A stretch of 64,000 bases of DNA from Plotosus lineatus (GCA_024760905.1 CM045733.1:32137001-32201000); one strand, 5' to 3'. Shown: positions 48,201 to 60,352, counted from the first letter of the stretch. Notes: generated by a model from the sequence alone, not told the origin. Program-made: numbers and translations.

Positions 48201-48978
48201 TGGTGTTCTTTCTTCCACTGCTGGCTATACATGATTATATATTGCCTATCACTTCCTTCACCATAAGAATCGGGCATGACCACACTATAGATTCATTAAG
48301 ATGTCAATGAACACTGCTGTTTTACATGTAGCGTGGAGTATGTCAGCGAGAGAAAGAGAGGAAAAAAAACATAACAGGACACATGACTCGGACATTCCTA
48401 TCATTTTCACAGTTGTGTAAAGCATACTGACCTCTTCTTGAACCTCAGCACTGTGTATTCTATCACGGTGACAAATAGCTGGAATAAAACAGATTTGTTC
48501 ATCTATGTGCTGTTTACGACAGCTCCAGAATAATAAAATATATATTCTGGAGCACTGAATGACTTTGAATCTACATAAAACTATTTTCAAGTTGATGATA
48601 ATATTAGATATTATCGTCACTGTTTATCCATATGACATGAATGATCTGCATCGATGTGTCGTTCTGCAAATACTGAGAGCTAATATACATATTTTAAAAT
48701 AGTCTTTCAGAAAACTTTGAGGTCACTTATGCAAACCCTTGCCAGTCTGTAGAATATAAGATGAAAGACAACTATTAACTGTTTGCCATAAGCTTAAAAT
48801 GGGACAATTGTAAATGTGCTCTTCTGAGCAGTAAGTCCTGTTCAGTATACGGATACAGTAATGACATGTCCCCAGGTGAACTTTAAAAATATATAAACAT
48901 TTATAATTGTGAATATGGATTATGGGTCTGATGTTATAATCGTCATACAATCTGGATATATTTGAATTTAATCATGGT
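48201..48978. other. No gene seen
   Basis: A minus-strand frame of 111 codons at 48620-48285 is not supported by any motif. Confidence 0.4.
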
Positions 48979-49210
48979 AATTCATTCATTCATTCATTTT
49001 CTTCACCACTTAATCCTAATTAGGGTCGCAGGGAGGCTGGCGCCCATCTCGGCTGACTCTGGGCAAGGGGAAAGTACACCCTGGACCGCTTGCCAGGCCA
49101 TCGCAGGGCAGAAACATGCTGACGGCTATGCAGCCTACTCTTGAAAATCAGCAATAGGCAGTAAGAGACATGGCAGGCCTTTGATAACCTTGTTAGCTGC
49201 ACTGGGGGAT
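48979..49210 (-). repeat. SINE family A' copy, head truncated
   Basis: Reversed B-type tail (TTCATTCATTTTCTTCACC, CTAATTAGGGTCGCAGGGAG) joined to the A-type middle (CAGAAACATGCTGACGGCTA, GAGACATGGCAGGCCTTTG). Confidence 0.75.
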
Positions 49211-49554
49211 CATGGTAATTGCTAAAACAAATTACTGTATTCATTTGTATAAACAAAATCACAAAACTATTACAATTTAATGAAAGAAAGGAACACATCA
49301 ATACACACTTATGTTCTATTATTCTTGGCATCAAATTATAATGCATAATAATAATCAGTCGAAGATTTTGCCACAATCAGTTCAATCATGACGATTCCAC
49401 TACAAACCCTTGAGATCATCACAATTCAATCCCATGACCCCCTATGCTCCTCACGATTCTCACAAATTGTGGAGATCATGGACATCATGCTCCAGTGTAA
49501 TGCCAGGTTTAGGAAATTTGTATCTTTCATATAGCTAATATTCATAACATTTAT
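49211..49554. other. No gene seen
   Basis: AT-rich spacer without motifs. Confidence 0.4.
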
Positions 49555-49865
49555 CTTTTAGCGATGCAGGTGAAGCTGAATCCAATCCAAGCTAAGTTTG
49601 GGTGAGAGTTGGATTATGTCCTAAACTGGTCACCAGTCTATTGTAAGGTTAACATGGACACAAACAACTATTTACATGCAAAGTCACACTGATGGGTGAG
49701 CAATTTAGAGTAGCCAGTAGAACTAATCTGTATGTCTTTGGACTGTAGGAAGATATCAGAGTACCTGGTAGAAACCTACATGAGCACAAGAAGAGCATGT
49801 ATACCCCACGCACAAAGACCCTTGATGAAGATTCAAACACCATATTCTTTTCACTGTAAGCATAC
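49555..49865 (-). repeat. SINE family B or related LINE-tail relic
   Basis: Reversed: AGGTGAAGCTGAATCCAATC, GGTCACCAGTCTATTGTAAG, TGTCTTTGGACTGTAGGAAG, ACCTACATGAGCACAAGAAG. Diverged. Confidence 0.5.
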
Positions 49866-50490
49866 AGTGCTATCTTCTGAACTACTGTCAGTTCACAAGC
49901 TACATATTAGCAATGTTTGTATTAATTGATTAATCCATATATATGACAGCTCCTTGCCAGATGGCAGAATACAATCTGAACTATGATATAAATGTTGAAA
50001 GTGTCCACTAGTACCAGAAATTAGAAACTTGTATCTTCTGCATTAAGTATATGCTTGATCTTACAGTCATCAAGTATGAATGGCAAGTAGTTCTACCATA
50101 GATATATTCACAATGATACACATTGTGCCTTACATTTACATCAATTACAGGGATCCCTCACTACTTCGTGCTTCAATTCATGCGGCTCCAGTGCATCACG
50201 TTTTTTTTTTTGTTAATATTCATCGAAAATAAGGAAATTAAGGAAGAATAGGGGAAAAAGTTAATGAAAATGCCACAGAACAGGGCCAATTATGCAAAAA
50301 AAAAAACAAACAAACCCTAAACCAACACAAAACAAAAAAGCAACCCAAAACCTCCCATCAAAACTAGTTACATTGTTGTGAGGTGTGCATCTGATTGCAT
50401 GTACGCGCATCTGCATGCACACCCTGTATGTGTGTATATTTATATTTTATTTACATCTTATGCATTATTTTTTACTTCTTAATTGTGCAG

Positions 50491-50814
50491 TTCATTTTCT
50501 GTAATCGCTTAATCCTAATTAGGGTCGCTTGGAGGCTGGCGTCCATCCCAACCAACTCCAGGCGAGTTCACGCTGGACAGCTCGCCAGGCCATCCCAGGG
50601 CAGAAACACGCCGATGGCTTTGCAGCCTACTCTTGTCAGCAATGGTTCTTTTACATGCCTCTCACCATAGACATTGAGAGACATGAGCCGCTTTTGGTAA
50701 CCCAGTTAGCTGCACTGGGGGGACGGTGACAACCTTGTGGAGAGTGGGACTCGAACTACCAACCTTTTGTAGCAGCGACTCAGTGCCTTATACCACTAGA
50801 CCACCACTGCCCAT
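50491..50814 (-). repeat. SINE family A', full length, nested
   Basis: Reversed B-type tail (TTTTCTGTAATCGCTTAATC, GGTCGCTTGGAGGCTGG), A-type middle (ACCATAGACATTGAGAGACA) and tRNA-like head with GGACTCGAACTACC and CCACTAGACCACCACTGCCC. Confidence 0.8.
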
Positions 50815-50875
50815 GTTTAATTGTTATTATAAGTATTTATAACATTGAATATGTATTTATTGATTATTATATACA

Positions 50876-51140
50876 CATGATCAGGATGTGTGTTCAAATC
50901 CCTGTTAGACCCCACTGTGCTAAGACCCCTGGGCAAGGTCTTAACCACAAGTGTGCCTCTGTTCTCCCAGCAGTATAAATGGGTGCCAGTAAAATATACT
51001 GGGAAGGTAACTTGCGAGGGACTCGCGTCCCATCCAGGAGAAGTTGAACTCCTAGTTGCTTCACGCTACAGAAACCGGGGATAAGCACCGGCCTGATGAG
51101 CCACTAGGCTCGGGTCTAAAAAACCAACAGACTTTACCTA
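50876..51140 (+). repeat. tRNA-derived SINE, family C (copy 4)
   Basis: From ATGATCAGGATGTGTGTTC (B box GTTCAAATCCC) through TGGGCAAGGTCTTAACCACA to ACCAACAGACTTTACC. Confidence 0.75.
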
Positions 51141-51340
51141 TTTACATGTATGTATACCTCAGTCAGGGTGGGTTGGAGGGGTGATCCTACTTCACGGATT
51201 CCGGTGGTCGTGGGGGGGGGGATCTTGATCACAATTAACCGTGTAAAGTGAGGGATCCCTGTATATAATCACAATCAAATATATACACCTCTACAAACCA
51301 TTCTAGTTCATCACAACATGGCCATGAATTGCTGTAGGAT

Positions 51341-51349
<9 letters not shown>

Positions 51350-51374
<25 letters not shown>

Positions 51375-51386
51375 TTGTGTGTGTGC

Positions 51387-51425
<39 letters not shown>

Positions 51426-51429
51426 GGTG
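51350..51429. repeat. (GT)n/(GGTG)n microsatellite
   Basis: GT repeats with a few interruptions, ending in GGGTGGGTGGGTGG. Confidence 0.95.
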
Positions 51430-51509
51430 GCACTGATGTTCAGTAATGGAGATAGTTTGGAAGTCACTCCTAAAAACTGTCCTTTTCTGAATGCTCTATA
51501 AGTAATTTA

Positions 51510-53165
51510 ATTTTATTTTCTCAACCACTTTATCCTTTATTATGGTCACAGGGAGGGCAGACCCCATCCTAGCAAAGGCGGGGAACACCCTAAACCAGGG
51601 GTCGGCAACCCGCGGCTCCGGAGCCGTGTGCGGCTCTTTCACCTTTCTGGTGCGGCTCCATGGCTTTTCAAAATAAAGTTGTGCTTTACGGTGGCTGACT
51701 GGTGCACCACAAAGTGCTGAGTTACTCATACAGCAAAGGGCCGGTGTGGGTGCAGGTTTTCACTTCAGCCAGTCAATAGCCACACCTTCCACCTGTTCCC
51801 ACCAATCACTGATCATCAAAAGAAAAGAAAAAAAACCTAGAGTGGACATTACTATTTCAATTCTGAATTGGAGCCATCTTCGTGAGCCACCTTGCTTTAA
51901 GTCTTAAACAGTCATGTGATCCCACCAAGATGGCCCCACTTCAGAATTGAAACAGTGATGTCCAATCTAGGTTTTTTTTTCCACCTGAATGATCTGGGTA
52001 CCCTTCCAATGCTCTTTTCGGGTTGAAAATTACATAGATGAACATTAAGAGTCACAGATGTGGGCGGATATTTATTTGGTGTGGGCGGGGTGATTTTGTG
52101 TGTGTCCACAAGAACACAAGAACACACACACAAAATCACCCCGCCCACACCAAATAAATATAAAAGAGCTCATGGCAAGCAGCAGCGCGGTGAGAGAGAG
52201 ATTTTTTTCTGCCACCGGGGTTTGTAATTCAGGAACGGAAATCACAGCTGAAGGAAGAGATGTGGATGAGATTTGTTTATACACAGCAATCTCCAAATTA
52301 AATAACTGTCCTCATAGTGACAAAATAAAAGACTGGGTGTGGTTCAGTATCCACTCTGAGAATGGGTCGGTCAGTGCAGCATTAAGCATTAATATTTATT
52401 TAAAAGAATGTTGAGCAGGCTCCTTCTTAAAATAAGTCTTCAAATACTTTTCTGTGTTGGTGTCATTTTTGTAAATTAAAACTATGACAAAACAACATTA
52501 ATATAACGAATAAAGAAAAGAAGATCCCACGAAGGGCGTGATTGGTGAGGTTGGCAACCCAACCCGTTACACATCTGGCTGCAGCCCGTCCCGCACTTCG
52601 TGGGATGGATATTCTTTTTCTTTATAAAAACACAAGAAGCATTCGAACACATTCATTCATTTTCTGAACCGCTTAATTCTAATTCGGGTCGCGGGGAGGC
52701 TGGCGATTTTTTTTTTAATGTAAATGTTTTTGTTGCAAGCAGAATTGTAATTTAATGGTCTCTGCAGTCGTTTAAATCAATGTAACATATTGTTATTTTA
52801 TATTAACATGAAGGAAAAAGGGGAAAAACATTATATGCAGTGTGATTTGATTTAAAATGTCAAAAAAGCATTTGTGGCTCCCAGTGTTTTCTTTAATGTG
52901 GAAAACGGGTCCAAATGGCTCTTTGAATGGCAAAGGTTGCCAACCCCTGCCCTAAACAGATCACTTTTCCATCACAGGGCCAACATACAACTATTCAAAC
53001 TCACATTCACACCTAGGGGCAATTAAGAATATGTAGTCATCTTAATGTGTATGTCTCTGGAAGAATCTCACTCAAGAACAGGGAGAATATGCAAACTCCA
53101 AACAGAAATACTCTCCCTGGTATGGGACTTGAACCCAGGACCTATGCCACCATGCCAGCCTCCCA
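51510..53165 (-). repeat. SINE family B split by hAT copy 2
   Basis: Tail part at 51510-51595 (AACCACTTTATCCTTTATTA, AGGGAGGGCAGACCCCATCC) and the rest at 52958-53165 (ATCACAGGGCCAACATACAA, TCTCTGGAAGAATCTCACTC, GACTTGAACCCAGGACC) form one reversed SINE. The hAT element and its 8-bp duplication interrupt it. Confidence 0.7.
51596..52949 (+). mobile_element. Non-autonomous hAT element (copy 2), 8-bp target duplication
   Basis: CAGGGGTCGGCAACC to GGTTGCCAACCCCTG, 1354 bp, flanked by CCCTAAAC at 51588-51595 and 52950-52957. By eye it is nearly identical to copy 1 read in reverse. The internal inverted repeat is at 52068-52104 and 52125-52161. At 52170-52225 the + strand reads ASSSAVRERFFSATGV, like the hAT C-terminal dimerisation motif (SSA..ERVFS..G), so it derives from an autonomous hAT by deletion. 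A SINE tail at 52650-52705 is carried inside. Confidence 0.9.
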
Positions 53166-55257
53166 ATAGATCATTACCCCAAAAGTCTAGGTATAGAGTA
53201 TTACTTTATGCCTTCATAGGCAGTGACTTTATATGTCTGCTTCTGATTTTTATTTCTAATTAAAATAAAAGAATTTGGGAGGTAAATTTAATTATGTAAA
53301 TAATATTTATACTGTGTATGACCATTTTACTAAACGGAGCTCCATTAATTATTCTGAACATTTAGAATAATATTTATTTAGATCAGCTATGGGATGTCCC
53401 TCTGAGAGAAGGCGTTTCTGTTATCAGGAGTAACAGTGGCGCTGTTCAAGCATAATGAGGTGTTAATTTATGCAAGACCACAGAGCAAATTGATGAATGT
53501 ATGATCTTCCCTGTAAAATAATTCAGAAATGAGAAGCATGGAGGCAGCTATGTGTCACAGAACTCTGGGATCAGGTTGTTAGAAAATGAAACACGTAGAG
53601 GGGTGATTTCCTCCCCAGAGAAAGTCTTTTATGGAAAGGCATAGAAGCACTGAGCAGATCAAGGGAGCTGAGGCAAATACAGAAATTATGATTTTGTGAG
53701 GGGAAAAAAAATTAATCCAATCTCTTTTCAGATCAGTGGGGATTCTGCTTTGTAAGGTTCATAGTAAAATCTATTACTCATGATGTGGCTCTGATACAAA
53801 GGTGAAAGAGTAATGCTTAAAGCAGCTGCCACAATATTCTCTGATCCTCATCTGTGATGCTTTAGAAAGCACTTGTTTTGTTGCAATGATGAAACATTTA
53901 TTGCCAAACTTTAGCTTCAAATATTGTTTCTCAACAGAAATCCTACTATTGTCTTCAGGGCATGACAGTGCGGTAGGTCTCAAATTATGATCTCGATATC
54001 AGTTCTTGACATTCTTAATCATTCTTAATTTTATCTGATAATCTTACATGAATGTAATCATAGATCTAAGCATAGATGTAAGCATAGAAACATAGATCTA
54101 AGACTACTGCTGCCTCAAAAAAGATTGTTGTTATTTACATATCAGGGCACTTATTGTAGGATGTCTCATGTGGGGCTGAGTACCTGTCTGTTACAGTGTC
54201 CTACTATGACCTTTTGGTCCTTCAGCTGTATCTCCATAACCTCTTATGAAAAATGACTGAGTATTAGGTTCATATGAAAGGTCTTTGGACAGGGTTTCAG
54301 TTTAGGTTTATTGAGTTTTTTGCTATTGTGTCAGTGCTGGCTATGGAAACAGTCATTTTTTTATTATCTACACAACTACCTATGATCAAAATTTGATGTT
54401 TGGCTCATATGAAAAAGCATGGGACATTCTTTTACGTAGCGTGGATCTGGTTGCTAGGGTAAATAGTGGTTGTTAGGAAAACTTCTTTTTCAAATCTTTC
54501 CACAAATGGTTATAATAGAGACTGTATTTTGGTCTCACATGAAAGGCTTTTTATTGGAATTAAAACCTGTACCCACACCAACCCTTTGTGGAAAATCTCA
54601 AATACCCTTCATTTATATGAACTAGCTGTGTTGCAAACGCCTGATTTTCAAAGAGAGGGTATTGTGAGTCAGTCTGAGGGTGGTCTCAGCTAAAATTTAC
54701 AAAACTTTGTGATTTCTTTTGCCACAGTCAATAGAGTGATTGTACAATTCACTAGTAAAGGCAAGAACCAACAGCATCCTGCTCAGGTCAACTTGGACCC
54801 TCTGACAGGTGTCTTTGTATTTTCAAGCAGACTATAGAAAATAATCCCCATTTCCATCAACTTGGGTATTATGTATATGGATGTATCAATATTTCAGAAA
54901 TTATGGTGTTTGTTTACTTTTGATATGTTACTATATATTATATTGACATATAATACCACTGCCTGATGTCCTCCAGAAAATGATGGTAGACTTTCTTTCG
55001 GAAATGAATGAATCTCTGGCTTACTCATTAGAAATCTAACTCTATAGTCATATATATGTAATGCTGCTTATTAATAAAATGTATGTTGTTAAAACTGTCA
55101 TAGAGAAAAAAAATGAATACTGGACTGAGATTCTGCAGGAAAAACACAATGAATCTTTGCTTTCCTGATATTTTTTAGTGTTCATAACTTTGACCGTTTC
55201 CAAATGAAATACTACTTGGTCTATAAATTCATGATCTGTATAATTTATCTGTCAATA
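53166..55257. other. No gene seen; weak internal repetition at 54200-54560
   Basis: There are no conserved frames. Around 54266, 54405 and 54535 the motif TCATATGAAA or TCACATGAAAGG recurs at about 135-bp spacing, suggesting a degenerate tandem duplication. Confidence 0.4.
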
Positions 55258-55560
55258 AGATCAGGGAAACTGGATCCCAGCTGACTTTGGGTGAGAGGTG
55301 GAGTTCTCCCTGAACAATTTATAAATTAATGCAGGGTTAACACAGACGCAAGCCACCAGTCACAGTCACATTCACACCTTGGGGCAATTGCATGGTGAAA
55401 TGACCTAATGCACATGTCTTTGAAATGTGGGACAACACCAGAGAACCTAGAGGAAAACCAAGAAAATACTAGATGAAGATGGGAACTCCATGCAAAAATG
55501 TATAGGTTGGCCACATGATTTGGACCCAAAATTCTTTGGCTATGAGTGGATAGTGCAATT
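55258..55560 (-). repeat. SINE family B, diverged
   Basis: Reversed: GATCCCAGCTGACTTTGGGT, TTCACACCTTGGGGCAATTG, CATGTCTTTGAAATGTGGG, ACTCCATGCAAAAATG. Confidence 0.55.
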
Positions 55561-55705
55561 TTCAACAAGAGAAGGCTGCATAGCTGTCAGGGTGGTTCTG
55601 CCGTGCCATGGCCTGAGGAGCTGTATAGGGTGTATTCTGCCTTCACCCAGAGTTGGCTGAGATGGGCATCAGTGTCCCTACAATCCTAATTAAGAATAAG
55701 GTTGA
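55561..55705 (+). repeat. SINE family A'/B tail fragment
   Basis: GAAGGCTGCATAGCTGTCAG, GCCATGGCCTGAGGAGCTGT, TGCCTTCACCCAGAGTTGGC and CAATCCTAATTAAGAATAAGG. It is followed by a G tract. Confidence 0.6.
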
Positions 55706-56536
55706 GGGGGGGGGGGGTCAAAGGGTTTTCATTCAATAATTTAATACAGTATTTTACAGTTTTTGTAGTAAGAACTCATTCACATGGACTTGTATAGGGG
55801 ACAGCTCACATAATCTAATAATAAATGAAAAATAGAGTGTAATATTGGCATGTTATATGGTATGGTGAGGTTTTCTCGTAAGAGACACTTATTTAGCATG
55901 TATTTATGGTCTCAGGTGTCAACACTCTGTAGAAAATTTTCACCTTGATAAGGGAGTAAACGTCTCAAGGACACTCCATAAAGCACAATATGCCCTTCAT
56001 TAATGAAGGATATATCGAGCTGTTGTGGATTATTGTTCTATAACATCTGGCCATGTCTTGCTTTATTTCTTCCCTAAGGCATCATCTTGAACTGAGGCAC
56101 ATGCTTGTTAGGACAAACATATTTAGACAAACTCATTTATAGAGAAAGTCACAAAAAAAATCAATTGGGAAGAAGAAGAAAGGGAGTGGCTGCATGGAAC
56201 GTGATTTTTCTTTTCTTGATGCTGCAGGGAATGCAAAACGAAAGCATACACTTCGTTCTGCTCCCTTGTTAGAGATGATCAAAGAGGCTAAGTTTGAACT
56301 CTGTCCCTTCTCTGACTTAATGTATTAAGCTCAATGAAGAGACATGAAATCCTCTACTTATTCTCCTCACACATACACAAACCCACAACTATAGAAATGG
56401 ACAGTCCATTTCCATAACATCAGTCACGGGTTGTTAACAAAATGGTGTCTGGTCTATCTCCAGCCCCATTACGCTGGTTATTTCGGAAAAGTTGTTAGCA
56501 ATTCCCACTTATTTAGGTGGAATAAATCATTCATAT
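55706..56536. other. No gene seen
   Basis: No repeat or exon recognised. Confidence 0.4.
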
Positions 56537-56548
56537 TGAAATTCCAGG

Positions 56549-56904
56549 GGTGGCACGGTAGCTTAATGGTTCGCATGTCCGCCTAACAGAAAGAACGTCC
56601 TGGGTTCGTTTCCCAGCTCAGGTGTTTTTGTGCAGCGTTTGCATGTTCTCCCCATTCTTATGTGGGTTTTCTCCGGGCACTCCAATTTCCCCACACAGTC
56701 CAAAAACATGTACAGTAGGTTAATTGGCTGTTCCAAATTGCCCCTATGTGTGAATGTGAGTATGAATGCTTGTGTAAGTGTCGCTCCTGCGATGGCCTGG
56801 TGAGCTGTCCAGGGTGTACCCCGCCCTCACCCAGAGAAGGCTGAGATGGGCACCAGCCTCCCCACAACCCTAATTAGGATTAAGTGGTTCAGAAAATGAA
56901 TTAA
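56549..56904 (+). repeat. SINE family B, full length, with 12-bp target duplication
   Basis: Flanked by TGAAATTCCAGG at 56537-56548 and 56905-56916. The head has GGTAGCTTAATGGTTCGC (A box) and GGTTCGTTTCCC (B box). The middle has CATGTTCTCCCCATTCTTAT and GGTTAATTGGCTGTTCC. The tail is CCTAATTAGGATTAAGTGG, then TTCAGAAAATGAATTAATG. It is the reference copy for family B in this window. Confidence 0.9.
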
Positions 56905-57150
56905 TGAAATTCCAGGTATTAAGTCAATCATTACAGATCAATAAAGCATCACCGTTCCCCATACTTATTTACAAACGGTGATCAATCAGCTTCCTCTGAA
57001 AGAACATATGTCACACAATGCTTATTGCATGACTAAGGCCCAACGTGAACACAAATGTGTCGTAGCAAATTGAAAGATTTGGTTGACCTGCAAAAAAATC
57101 CCTTTGTAAAAGATTTTAATTTTAAAGCATTATGGTCCTGTGAATTGATT

Positions 57151-57497
57151 AGGGCAGTGGTGGCCTAGTGGTATAGGGCGCTGGATCACTGATCCTAAAG
57201 TTGTGTGTTCGAAGTCCCACAGGGTTGTCACTGTCCCCCAGTGCAGCTAACTGGGTTATCAAACGCCGGCCATGTCTCTCACTTTCTACGGTGAGAGGCA
57301 TGTAAAAGAACCATTGCTGACTTTCGTAAAGGGTAGCTGCAAAGCCGTCAGCGTGTTTCTGTCCCTTGCTAAAAGGGTTGTGACAGGAAGGGCATCCGAC
57401 GTAAAAACCTCTGCCAAATCAAATGTGCGAGTCAGATGATTCGCTGTGGCGACCCCTGAAAGGGGAAAAAACTGAAAGGAAAAGAAGAAGAAGATGC
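57151..57497 (+). repeat. SINE family A, full length, with target duplication
   Basis: TCCTGTGAATTGATT at 57136-57150 is repeated as TCCTGTGTATTGATT at 57498-57512 (14 of 15). Head: GGGCAGTGGTGGCCTAGTGG with B box GTGTTCGAAGTCCC. Body: GTTATCAAACGCCGGCCATG, AGGAAGGGCATCCGACG. End: TTCGCTGTGGCGACCCCTG, GAAAGGAAAAGAAGAAG. It is the reference copy for family A. Confidence 0.9.
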
Positions 57498-57512
57498 TCC
57501 TGTGTATTGATT

Positions 57513-58030
57513 CGTGACTTTTATGTCCTGTTTATTTGACTTCTTGGCGGAGGTCATTAAATCAGTGGTATTATTTATTTTTGATCAATTTCACACCACA
57601 AGTGACAGAAAGGTAGCATCCTATTGTCAAGTGTTGTGGTGATATATGAGTCATTAAAAAGAGAAAGGAACATGTATAAAATCGACATCTACCTTTTCAG
57701 GGAGGTTTGTTTGGACAATACAAATTTCACTTAATTTTTGAACAATGTGGATATAAAAGTCCCTGAGAGCTTGAAGAGAAGGTAATGAAAACTCTACACA
57801 CACACACCAGTGAAAAGGTCTTGAATTGCACATTGTAAATCAGAAGAGCTCTGTGGAGAAAATGCGACGTAAGTGACTGTGTCACTTTTTGTATTAAAAA
57901 ACTTGTTTCATGTTGTTAAACTGTTCTTTTAATTGATCTCTATATCCAAACTATGACATTATTTGTTTATTATTTAATTATTTAATTTTGAAACAGAAAT
58001 TGTCAATTTATTTCTGCAAAAAAAGAACTC
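57513..58030. other. No gene established
   Basis: ATGCGAC followed by GTAAGTGAC at about 57861 looks like a start codon next to a strong donor, but nothing else supports an exon. Confidence 0.4.
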
Positions 58031-58120
58031 TATAGAAAATCTTTAGAATTTTTATAGAGCTTTTCTATAGAACTAACAGAACATTTTTGTAGAAACTCTA
58101 TAGAAAGGTCTTATAGAAAC
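58031..58120. repeat. TTCTATAGAA-type motif cluster 1
   Basis: CTCTATAGAAA, TTATAGAGC, TTCTATAGAAC, CTCTATAGAAAGG and CTTATAGAAAC occur within 90 bp. A matching cluster lies at 60695-60800. Confidence 0.6.
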
Positions 58121-58140
58121 AACAAGTGACCAAGTGACAG

Positions 58141-58960
58141 ATGAAGTCTGAACTTCTTTCTTTCCTTTCTAAAATTCTTGAATGCACTATTTATAACCAA
58201 ATGTCTTGCTATCTTTTTTGCAGAACAACCTCATTGACCCTAATCAATCTGGCTTCAAAGCAGCACATTCCACAGAGACTGTGCTCTTGGCTGTTACAGA
58301 AAAGCTGTATGCTGCAAGATCAGTCAAGATGTCGTCAGTCCTCATCCGGCTTGACCTTTCAGCAGCATTTAACACGGTCAACCATAAGACTCTCTTTTCC
58401 ACCCTCTGGAGTTTTGGAATTTGTGGTGTAGCATGGCAGTTGTTTGCGTCCTACCTGGAAAGTCACTCATATGAGGTTACATGGAGAGGATCCATATCCT
58501 CTCCACACCCGCTTTCCACTGGTGTTCCCCAGGGCTTAGTTCTTGGTCCACATCTGTCCTCTCTTTATACTAAGTCCCTTGGTGATATCATATCCTCACA
58601 TGGGTTCTCATACCACTGTTATGCCGATGACACTCAAATTGTTCTCTGTTTTCCTCCCTCAGACACTGATATTTACACCCGGATCTCTGCATGTCTGGCA
58701 ATTTTCTCCTCAGTGGTGGCAGCTCACCAGCTGAAGCTTAATCCCAGCAAGACTAAATTGCTGATCGTCTCAGCTAAATCATTCTCCCATGAAGGTCTTG
58801 CAATCTCCTTGGACAATGCTGTGATCTCTCATTCCAGCACTGCACAAAGCTTTGGAGTAACCATGGACAATTGCCTGTCCATCTCTTCTCATATCACTCA
58901 TCTTTCTCTATCGTGTCAGTTTCTTCTCTTTAATATCTGAAGTATTCGCCTATTTTTTCT
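58141..58960 (+). mobile_element. Nimb/I-type LINE reverse transcriptase fragment
   Basis: A 244-codon frame (58206-58940) carries LIDPNQSGFKAAHSTETVLL, LIRLDLSAAFNTVNHKTLFS (first catalytic Asp), LSTGVPQGLVLGPHLSSLYT, FSYHCYADDTQIVLCFP (intact YADD) and LKLNPSKTKLLIVS. The preceding 58141-58240 stretch is the same ORF in another frame (FLSKILECTIYNQMS). It is truncated after QFLLFNI. The frame is intact across RT blocks 2-6 but isolated. The clade is inferred from RT style. Confidence 0.8.
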
Positions 58961-60297
58961 AGTAAGGTCACTCAGATACTTGGTTAATCGTTTGTCATGC
59001 GCTATTTGACCTCCACAAATGATCCAGAATGCAGCTGTGTTGCTTTTTAATTAACACTTCATAAACTACAGAAATTTGATGAGAAGTGGTAGCATCATGA
59101 TATGGTATAAGAAAAAAACAATAATGACACAAACATCCTCAATTTCACATTAACACAGCTTTTCCCACTCTTTGTATATATTTGGTTACCGTTTGGTTAT
59201 TTTCCAAATTTGGTCATCATTTCGTTTCAATTAAATTCCCCCTCTAGCAAAAACACAGAATCTGTGCTATTCAGTAGTGTAAATGATCAACAGCTTCAAA
59301 AAACTGATATTGGTCTTGTACCCCTTTCCTGAAATGATGTGCATTTCCTTGGCTATAAGATACATACATTTGTCATCAGCAGATTATTGTATAATGCACG
59401 ATAATGATGCATATGAAACTCCAAAACTCCTCTTGTACCAAACCCAGCAATATAATTTGATACAGTACTTGAATGCCAACAAAAATGGGCAGTGATTTTG
59501 CTCCTTAACTTAAACTGTAAATTTACAACATTTAACCTTCCCTTCTGTATGAATAATGTATAATTTTCTTTTATGAGATGAAAAAAACCCCAACTCATAA
59601 TAACCAGACTGCTTCACATCACTAATATTCATGGTCCGAGTTTAAATATACAGTATTTCACTTGATACTGTTCTCTTCATTTCATATCAGTACAATAAAT
59701 ATAAACAACAAAATCTTGAATTATAATGTTGCACATTTTAATAAGTGTTTGAGACGTTAAAGCATGTCATTCTCTAAAAAAAAATAGCACAAAGTCTCCA
59801 GCAAGTCTGAATGTGCATAATCTATGAATAATACTATGAGGTAAAATGAAAAATATTAATCAGATACTGGTATAATAAATAAATAAATAAATCATGGACA
59901 AAAATGTGGTACAGCGACAATGGTACCTGAAAGTTTGTGAACTGTCTACATTCCTGGATAAAATAATTTAAAATATTATAATTTTCACCCATGTTTTAAA
60001 GCAGATAAAGAGAGTCCACTTAAAGAAAATTAAAGGATATTTGTTTGTGAACTGGGAAAAGATAAAAAGAGTCAATCAGCAGCATAGTGACCCATGAAGT
60101 TGTTCTATTAGGGATGGTTAAGGAGGATAAATGTAATTTTCTGGCCAAGTCATAGTCCTGTGTTTAGTTCAATAGAAATGTTGTGTCAGCAGTTCATGTG
60201 AGTTCAAGCCAATTTAAATTATTTAGCGTGGAACATGGGAAGGTCCCTGCAAAACATGTACTACAGAATTTCTATTTAAAAAAAAAAAAAAATAAAA

Positions 60298-60300
<3 letters not shown>
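58961..60300. other. No gene seen
   Basis: AT-rich sequence with no conserved frame. Poly(A) lies at 60280-60304 before the TA tract. Confidence 0.4.

Positions 60301-60304
<4 letters not shown>

Positions 60305-60350
<46 letters not shown>
60305..60350. repeat. (TA)n microsatellite left of Penelope-like copy 2
   Basis: Pure TA run after a poly(A) stretch. Confidence 0.95.

Positions 60351-60352
<2 letters not shown>

Larger units (their letters stand above)
50148..51261. mobile_element. Tigger-like element carrying two SINEs
   Basis: It begins CAGGGATCCCTCACTACTTC at 50148 and ends AAAGTGAGGGATCCCTG at 51261, with TA on each side. The interior is non-coding and related to 19471-19764. SINE A' (50491-50814) and SINE C (50876-51140) are nested inside. 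Confidence 0.7.

Noticed and set aside
48285..48620. 111-codon minus-strand frame with hydrophobic stretches
   Set aside because: No motif, no splice context and composition typical of AT-rich chance frames.
51910..52160. Host exon reading GGVILCVCSCVLVDTHKITP and related frames (also at 38986)
   Set aside because: Both occurrences lie inside the two copies of the hAT element, across its internal inverted repeat.
57855..57880. First coding exon with ATGCGAC before GTAAGTGAC
   Set aside because: Only a start codon beside a donor-like sequence; no promoter, downstream exon or homologue seen.
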